From Proteromonas lacertae (taxonomy: Eukaryota; Sar; Bigyra; Opalinata; Proteromonadidae): DNA of 64,000 nt. Positions 58,501-64,000 of this stretch are shown here, in pieces. A program made the position numbers and the translations under genes. Location: the NCBI GenBank assembly GCA_002245135.1, contig NGBS01000022.1:60108-124107 (forward strand), written 5' to 3'. The notes under the pieces are model-generated. The model worked only from the letters and a program-made list of their open reading frames with translations, had not been told where the DNA came from and made no database searches. The stretch's first letter is position 1, and each line of letters starts with the position of its first letter.

Positions 58501-58828
58501 TTGGTTACTGATTAAAGACTAAAGAAAAATGAAAAGATTTTTAAAATGAAGTGTTTTTTGTAAAGTAATGTGTTTTTCAAGATTGTTTAAATGGTATATT
58601 TGTAACGAAATGGATAATTTAATGTTATTAATAAGATTTAAAAATGAAAAATATTAATGAATATAAAACATAAGTTCAAAAGTCATCAAATTTAAAGAAT
58701 TTATAAAATTATTTAAACAATAATATGAAATTATTCTTAAAAAAGTAGATTTTACTCTTCTTATTTTATTTTATTTTATACATTAACAATAAAAATTAAG
58801 CAACATATAATTCAGTTAATTCAATATT

Positions 58829-60004
58829 TTAATAACAATTATTGTAAATTACTTCCATTTCATCACCACCAATATCTCCATGTTCACCCAATTTCGTTCC
58901 TTCTTTTCGGAATCGATCACAAACTTCTTTTATCCAACTTTTATCTTGACTACATTTACATTCACTTATTCGAGTTGGAACTTTCATTATATCATGATAG
59001 AAATGTTCTATTGCTTTGATTGTCTCTCTCGCTGCACATAATTTATCACTATTCTTTATTCCAAATACAGCTTCACCTAACATTGCTAACTTTTCTTTCT
59101 TTTGTTCAATCTTATATTCAAATAATCGAGGTTGAACAATTGCCAATGTTACACCATGATCTAATCCTAAATTCGCTGTTATTTCATGACCAATATAATG
59201 TGTTGACCAATCAACTGGCACACCTAATGGTAATAAACCATATAACGCTTGATTCGCTGCCCATTCTACATTCGCACGAGCTGTATAGTTTTCTCTTTCT
59301 TTCATTACTATTTCACCATTCTTTATTAAAGCTTTCATTAATCCTTCACAATATCGATCTTGACAATCAGCATCACATGGCCATGTCACATATTGTTCAC
59401 AAACATGAACAAAGGCATCTACTACACCATTCGCTGTTTGATTATCAGGTAAAGTATAAGATAAAACAGGATCTAATACACTCACTACTGGCAATAATTC
59501 ATGATGTTGAAGGGCTACTTTTCGATGTAGTTTTCGTCTAGATATTACACCTCCTTCATCACTTTCACTTCCAGTGGCTGGTAAAGTCAACACTACAGAG
59601 ATTGGAACTGCTTTACTAATTGGAGCATGCTTCAATAATAAATCTTCCCAAGGATCACCTTCGAAATAAGAAGCTGCAGCGATAAATTTACAACCATCAG
59701 CTACAGAACCACCACCTACAGCTAATAAAAAGCATTTATCTACACCAATTTCTTTTATTCTATTTACACATTTCATTAAAGTGTCAAAGTCTGGATTTGC
59801 TTCGATTCCACCAAAATCTTCCACTGTTCTCTTTCCTAACGCTTTTTTAACTGCATCATATGTTCCAAATTTTTTTATACTACCTCCACCATAACATAAG
59901 ATAAAATGTTTATCTTCTGGTAAGTATTGAGGTAATTCTTTTATGGTGTCTTTACCAAACAGGATTCTAGTTGTATTTTGGAAGTTGAAGTTACCGATTG
60001 GCAT
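58829..60004 (-). CDS. iron-containing alcohol dehydrogenase, array copy 3
   Basis: Identical in translation to copies 1 and 2. Same 328-bp spacers on both sides. The frame is open from MPIGNFNFQN to YNNCY. Confidence 0.95.
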   Translation of the reverse strand: MPIGNFNFQNTTRILFGKDTIKELPQYLPEDKHFILCYGGGSIKKFGTYDAVKKALGKRTVEDFGGIEANPDFDTLMKCVNRIKEIGVDKCFLLAVGGGSVADGCKFIAAASYFEGDPWEDLLLKHAPISKAVPISVVLTLPATGSESDEGGVISRRKLHRKVALQHHELLPVVSVLDPVLSYTLPDNQTANGVVDAFVHVCEQYVTWPCDADCQDRYCEGLMKALIKNGEIVMKERENYTARANVEWAANQALYGLLPLGVPVDWSTHYIGHEITANLGLDHGVTLAIVQPRLFEYKIEQKKEKLAMLGEAVFGIKNSDKLCAARETIKAIEHFYHDIMKVPTRISECKCSQDKSWIKEVCDRFRKEGTKLGEHGDIGGDEMEVIYNNCY

Positions 60005-60332
60005 TTGGTTACTGATTAAAGACTAAAGAAAAATGAAAAGATTTTTAAAATGAAGTGTTTTTTGTAAAGTAATGTGTTTTTCAAGATTGTTTAAATGGTA
60101 TATTTGTAACGAAATGGATAATTTAATGTTATTAATAAGATTTAAAAATGAAAAATATTAATGAATATAAAACATAAGTTCAAAAGTCATCAAATTTAAA
60201 GAATTTATAAAATTATTTAAACAATAATATGAAATTATTCTTAAAAAAGTAGATTTTACTCTTCTTATTTTATTTTATTTTATACATTAACAATAAAAAT
60301 TAAGCAACATATAATTCAGTTAATTCAATATT

Positions 60333-61508
60333 TTAATAACAATTATTGTAAATTACTTCCATTTCATCACCACCAATATCTCCATGTTCACCCAATTTCG
60401 TTCCTTCTTTTCGGAATCGATCACAAACTTCTTTTATCCAACTTTTATCTTGACTACATTTACATTCACTTATTCGAGTTGGAACTTTCATTATATCATG
60501 ATAGAAATGTTCTATTGCTTTGATTGTCTCTCTCGCTGCACATAATTTATCACTATTCTTTATTCCAAATACAGCTTCACCTAACATTGCTAACTTTTCT
60601 TTCTTTTGTTCAATCTTATATTCAAATAATCGAGGTTGAACAATTGCCAATGTTACACCATGATCTAATCCTAAATTCGCTGTTATTTCATGACCAATAT
60701 AATGTGTTGACCAATCAACTGGCACACCTAATGGTAATAAACCATATAACGCTTGATTCGCTGCCCATTCTACATTCGCACGAGCTGTATAGTTTTCTCT
60801 TTCTTTCATTACTATTTCACCATTCTTTATTAAAGCTTTCATTAATCCTTCACAATATCGATCTTGACAATCAGCATCACATGGCCATGTCACATATTGT
60901 TCACAAACATGAACAAAGGCATCTACTACACCATTCGCTGTTTGATTATCAGGTAAAGTATAAGATAAAACAGGATCTAATACACTCACTACTGGCAATA
61001 ATTCATGATGTTGAAGGGCTACTTTTCGATGTAGTTTTCGTCTAGATATTACACCTCCTTCATCACTTTCACTTCCAGTGGCTGGTAAAGTCAACACTAC
61101 AGAGATTGGAACTGCTTTACTAATTGGAGCATGCTTCAATAATAAATCTTCCCAAGGATCACCTTCGAAATAAGAAGCTGCAGCGATAAATTTACAACCA
61201 TCAGCTACAGAACCACCACCTACAGCTAATAAAAAGCATTTATCTACACCAATTTCTTTTATTCTATTTACACATTTCATTAAAGTGTCAAAGTCTGGAT
61301 TTGCTTCGATTCCACCAAAATCTTCCACTGTTCTCTTTCCTAACGCTTTTTTAACTGCATCATATGTTCCAAATTTTTTTATACTACCTCCACCATAACA
61401 TAAGATAAAATGTTTATCTTCTGGTAAGTATTGAGGTAATTCTTTTATGGTGTCTTTACCAAACAGGATTCTAGTTGTATTTTGGAAGTTGAAGTTACCG
61501 ATTGGCAT
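60333..61508 (-). CDS. iron-containing alcohol dehydrogenase, array copy 4
   Basis: Identical in translation to the preceding copies. Intact catalytic residues and the same flanks. Confidence 0.95.
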   Translation of the reverse strand: MPIGNFNFQNTTRILFGKDTIKELPQYLPEDKHFILCYGGGSIKKFGTYDAVKKALGKRTVEDFGGIEANPDFDTLMKCVNRIKEIGVDKCFLLAVGGGSVADGCKFIAAASYFEGDPWEDLLLKHAPISKAVPISVVLTLPATGSESDEGGVISRRKLHRKVALQHHELLPVVSVLDPVLSYTLPDNQTANGVVDAFVHVCEQYVTWPCDADCQDRYCEGLMKALIKNGEIVMKERENYTARANVEWAANQALYGLLPLGVPVDWSTHYIGHEITANLGLDHGVTLAIVQPRLFEYKIEQKKEKLAMLGEAVFGIKNSDKLCAARETIKAIEHFYHDIMKVPTRISECKCSQDKSWIKEVCDRFRKEGTKLGEHGDIGGDEMEVIYNNCY

Positions 61509-61836
61509 TTGGTTACTGATTAAAGACTAAAGAAAAATGAAAAGATTTTTAAAATGAAGTGTTTTTTGTAAAGTAATGTGTTTTTCAAGATTGTTTAAAT
61601 GGTATATTTGTAACGAAATGGATAATTTAATGTTATTAATAAGATTTAAAAATGAAAAATATTAATGAATATAAAACATAAGTTCAAAAGTCATCAAATT
61701 TAAAGAATTTATAAAATTATTTAAACAATAATATGAAATTATTCTTAAAAAAGTAGATTTTACTCTTCTTATTTTATTTTATTTTATACATTAACAATAA
61801 AAATTAAGCAACATATAATTCAGTTAATTCAATATT

Positions 61837-63012
61837 TTAATAACAATTATTGTAAATTACTTCCATTTCATCACCACCAATATCTCCATGTTCACCCAAT
61901 TTCGTTCCTTCTTTTCGGAATCGATCACAAACTTCTTTTATCCAACTTTTATCTTGACTACATTTACATTCACTTATTCGAGTTGGAACTTTCATTATAT
62001 CATGATAGAAATGTTCTATTGCTTTGATTGTCTCTCTCGCTGCACATAATTTATCACTATTCTTTATTCCAAATACAGCTTCACCTAACATTGCTAACTT
62101 TTCTTTCTTTTGTTCAATCTTATATTCAAATAATCGAGGTTGAACAATTGCCAATGTTACACCATGATCTAATCCTAAATTCGCTGTTATTTCATGACCA
62201 ATATAATGTGTTGACCAATCAACTGGCACACCTAATGGTAATAAACCATATAACGCTTGATTCGCTGCCCATTCTACATTCGCACGAGCTGTATAGTTTT
62301 CTCTTTCTTTCATTACTATTTCACCATTCTTTATTAAAGCTTTCATTAATCCTTCACAATATCGATCTTGACAATCAGCATCACATGGCCATGTCACATA
62401 TTGTTCACAAACATGAACAAAGGCATCTACTACACCATTCGCTGTTTGATTATCAGGTAAAGTATAAGATAAAACAGGATCTAATACACTCACTACTGGC
62501 AATAATTCATGATGTTGAAGGGCTACTTTTCGATGTAGTTTTCGTCTAGATATTACACCTCCTTCATCACTTTCACTTCCAGTGGCTGGTAAAGTCAACA
62601 CTACAGAGATTGGAACTGCTTTACTAATTGGAGCATGCTTCAATAATAAATCTTCCCAAGGATCACCTTCGAAATAAGAAGCTGCAGCGATAAATTTACA
62701 ACCATCAGCTACAGAACCACCACCTACAGCTAATAAAAAGCATTTATCTACACCAATTTCTTTTATTCTATTTACACATTTCATTAAAGTGTCAAAGTCT
62801 GGATTTGCTTCGATTCCACCAAAATCTTCCACTGTTCTCTTTCCTAACGCTTTTTTAACTGCATCATATGTTCCAAATTTTTTTATACTACCTCCACCAT
62901 AACATAAGATAAAATGTTTATCTTCTGGTAAGTATTGAGGTAATTCTTTTATGGTGTCTTTACCAAACAGGATTCTAGTTGTATTTTGGAAGTTGAAGTT
63001 ACCGATTGGCAT
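61837..63012 (-). CDS. iron-containing alcohol dehydrogenase, array copy 5
   Basis: Identical in translation to the preceding copies. Last complete copy in the window. Confidence 0.95.
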   Translation of the reverse strand: MPIGNFNFQNTTRILFGKDTIKELPQYLPEDKHFILCYGGGSIKKFGTYDAVKKALGKRTVEDFGGIEANPDFDTLMKCVNRIKEIGVDKCFLLAVGGGSVADGCKFIAAASYFEGDPWEDLLLKHAPISKAVPISVVLTLPATGSESDEGGVISRRKLHRKVALQHHELLPVVSVLDPVLSYTLPDNQTANGVVDAFVHVCEQYVTWPCDADCQDRYCEGLMKALIKNGEIVMKERENYTARANVEWAANQALYGLLPLGVPVDWSTHYIGHEITANLGLDHGVTLAIVQPRLFEYKIEQKKEKLAMLGEAVFGIKNSDKLCAARETIKAIEHFYHDIMKVPTRISECKCSQDKSWIKEVCDRFRKEGTKLGEHGDIGGDEMEVIYNNCY

Positions 63013-63340
63013 TTGGTTACTGATTAAAGACTAAAGAAAAATGAAAAGATTTTTAAAATGAAGTGTTTTTTGTAAAGTAATGTGTTTTTCAAGATTGTTT
63101 AAATGGTATATTTGTAACGAAATGGATAATTTAATGTTATTAATAAGATTTAAAAATGAAAAATATTAATGAATATAAAACATAAGTTCAAAAGTCATCA
63201 AATTTAAAGAATTTATAAAATTATTTAAACAATAATATGAAATTATTCTTAAAAAAGTAGATTTTACTCTTCTTATTTTATTTTATTTTATACATTAACA
63301 ATAAAAATTAAGCAACATATAATTCAGTTAATTCAATATT

Positions 63341-64000
63341 TTAATAACAATTATTGTAAATTACTTCCATTTCATCACCACCAATATCTCCATGTTCACC
63401 CAATTTCGTTCCTTCTTTTCGGAATCGATCACAAACTTCTTTATCCAACTTTTATCTTGACTACATTTACATTCACTTATTCGAGTTGGAACTTTCATTA
63501 TATCATGATAGAAATGTTCTATTGCTTTGATTGTCTCTCTCGCTGCACATAATTTATCACTATTCTTTATTCCAAATACAGCTTCACCTAACATTGCTAA
63601 CTTTTCTTTCTTTTGTTCAATCTTATATTCAAATAATCGAGGTTGAACAATTGCCAATGTTACACCATGATCTAATCCTAAATTCGCTGTTATTTCATGA
63701 CCAATATAATGTGTTGACCAATCAACTGGCACACCTAATGGTAATAAACCATATAACGCTTGATTCGCTGCCCATTCTACATTCGCACGAGCTGTATAGT
63801 TTTCTCTTTCTTTCATTACTATTTCACCATTCTTTATTAAAGCTTTCATTAATCCTTCACAATATCGATCTTGACAATCAGCATCACATGGCCATGTCAC
63901 ATATTGTTCACAAACATGAACAAAGGCATCTACTACACCATTCGCTGTTTGATTATCAGGTAAAGTATAAGATAAAACAGGATCTAATACACTCACTACT
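63341..64000 (-). CDS. iron-containing alcohol dehydrogenase, array copy 6, partial with a 1-base deletion
   Basis: The 5' end lies beyond the window. The visible frame is identical to the other copies until about 63440, where CTTCTTTATCC replaces CTTCTTTTATCC (one T missing). That changes the last residues from WIKEVCDRF... to WIKKFVIDS... and moves the stop to 63361. All metal ligands precede the change. The altered tail replaces about 35 residues. A single homopolymer difference near a window edge may be an assembly error. Confidence 0.85.

Larger units (their letters stand above)
55813..64000 (-). repeat. tandem array of 1504-bp iron-ADH units, at least five and a half copies
   Basis: Gene ends fall at 55821, 57325, 58829, 60333, 61837 and about 63341: a constant step of 1504 bp. 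Each unit has a 1176-bp gene and a 328-bp spacer. Translations of copies 1-5 are identical and the spacers look identical by eye. The left edge is at about 55813, where unique sequence gives way to TCAATATTTTAATAACAATT. The right edge is outside the window. Confidence 0.95.

Noticed and set aside
55821-63012. Plus-strand frames of 173 codons inside each ADH copy
   Set aside because: They are antisense shadows of the ADH coding sequence, rich in His/Leu/Ser, and repeat only because the ADH gene repeats.
55813-64000. CRISPR array or rDNA-like repeat
   Set aside because: The 1504-bp unit encodes a full protein. No short direct repeats with spacers and no rRNA features are present anywhere in the window.
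1-64000. Transposons or viral genes
   Set aside because: I found no transposase, reverse transcriptase, integrase or capsid-like frame, and no terminal repeats around the duplicated segments.

Overview
This is nuclear DNA from a unicellular eukaryote. It is very AT-rich. Genes are single, face both ways with no operon logic, and many are split by introns. They include nuclear proteins (a CHD remodeler, an SNF5 homologue, a MYSM1-like JAMM protease, URI), secretory-pathway proteins (MPDU1, NOMO), and mitochondrial proteins (EF-Tu with a presequence, a metaxin-like protein, a membrane protein with a basic N-terminus). Mitochondrial EF-Tu implies an organelle that still translates. Stops are TAA, TAG and TGA, and long conserved genes (the CHD protein is 1944 residues) contain no in-frame stops, so the standard code fits. 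I cannot name the lineage. Asn-rich tracts recall dictyostelids and ~30-nt introns recall Blastocystis or ciliates, but neither is diagnostic.

The introns are the key to reading the window. Most are 25-36 nt, begin GTAT (or GTAA) and end TAG (sometimes CAG or AAG). Removing them joins short reading frames into complete proteins whose lengths divide exactly by three. I rebuilt more than 20 genes this way, including a FYVE protein with eight introns and an M1 aminopeptidase with about eleven. The shortest introns needed to keep a frame open are 19 nt (CHD gene) and 22 nt (MPDU1). The longest are inflated by TA repeats.

Layout. 1-9.6 kb: a gene end, a FYVE protein, a CMGC-type kinase, coiled-coil proteins, tRNA-Ile and a mitochondrial membrane protein. 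9.6-18.1 kb: MYSM1-like protease, a broken HSP70, MPDU1, a membrane protein, a metaxin-like protein and EF-Tu. 18.3-31.7 kb: a pseudokinase-LRR gene with a stop-riddled 3' part, copy A of a 2.7-kb inverted duplication (secreted protein plus lidless HSP70), a BTB/SPRY-like protein, an M1 aminopeptidase and decayed genes. 32-47 kb: a CHD remodeler carrying FYRN/FYRC and a C-terminal PIP box, a Prune-type phosphatase, a second pseudokinase-LRR gene, a DUF2892-like protein and NOMO. 47.8-50.6 kb: copy B of the inverted duplication. 50.5-55.7 kb: an armadillo-like protein with a CaaX end, an SNF5 homologue, a URI-like prefoldin with a MYND finger, a SANT/Myb protein and tRNA-Ala. 55.8-64 kb: a head-to-tail array of at least six 1504-bp units, each with one intronless bacterial-type iron alcohol dehydrogenase.

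The most notable points are the micro-introns, the CHD-FYR-PIP architecture, the URI-MYND fusion, the reciprocally damaged HSP70 copies and the homogeneous ADH array.
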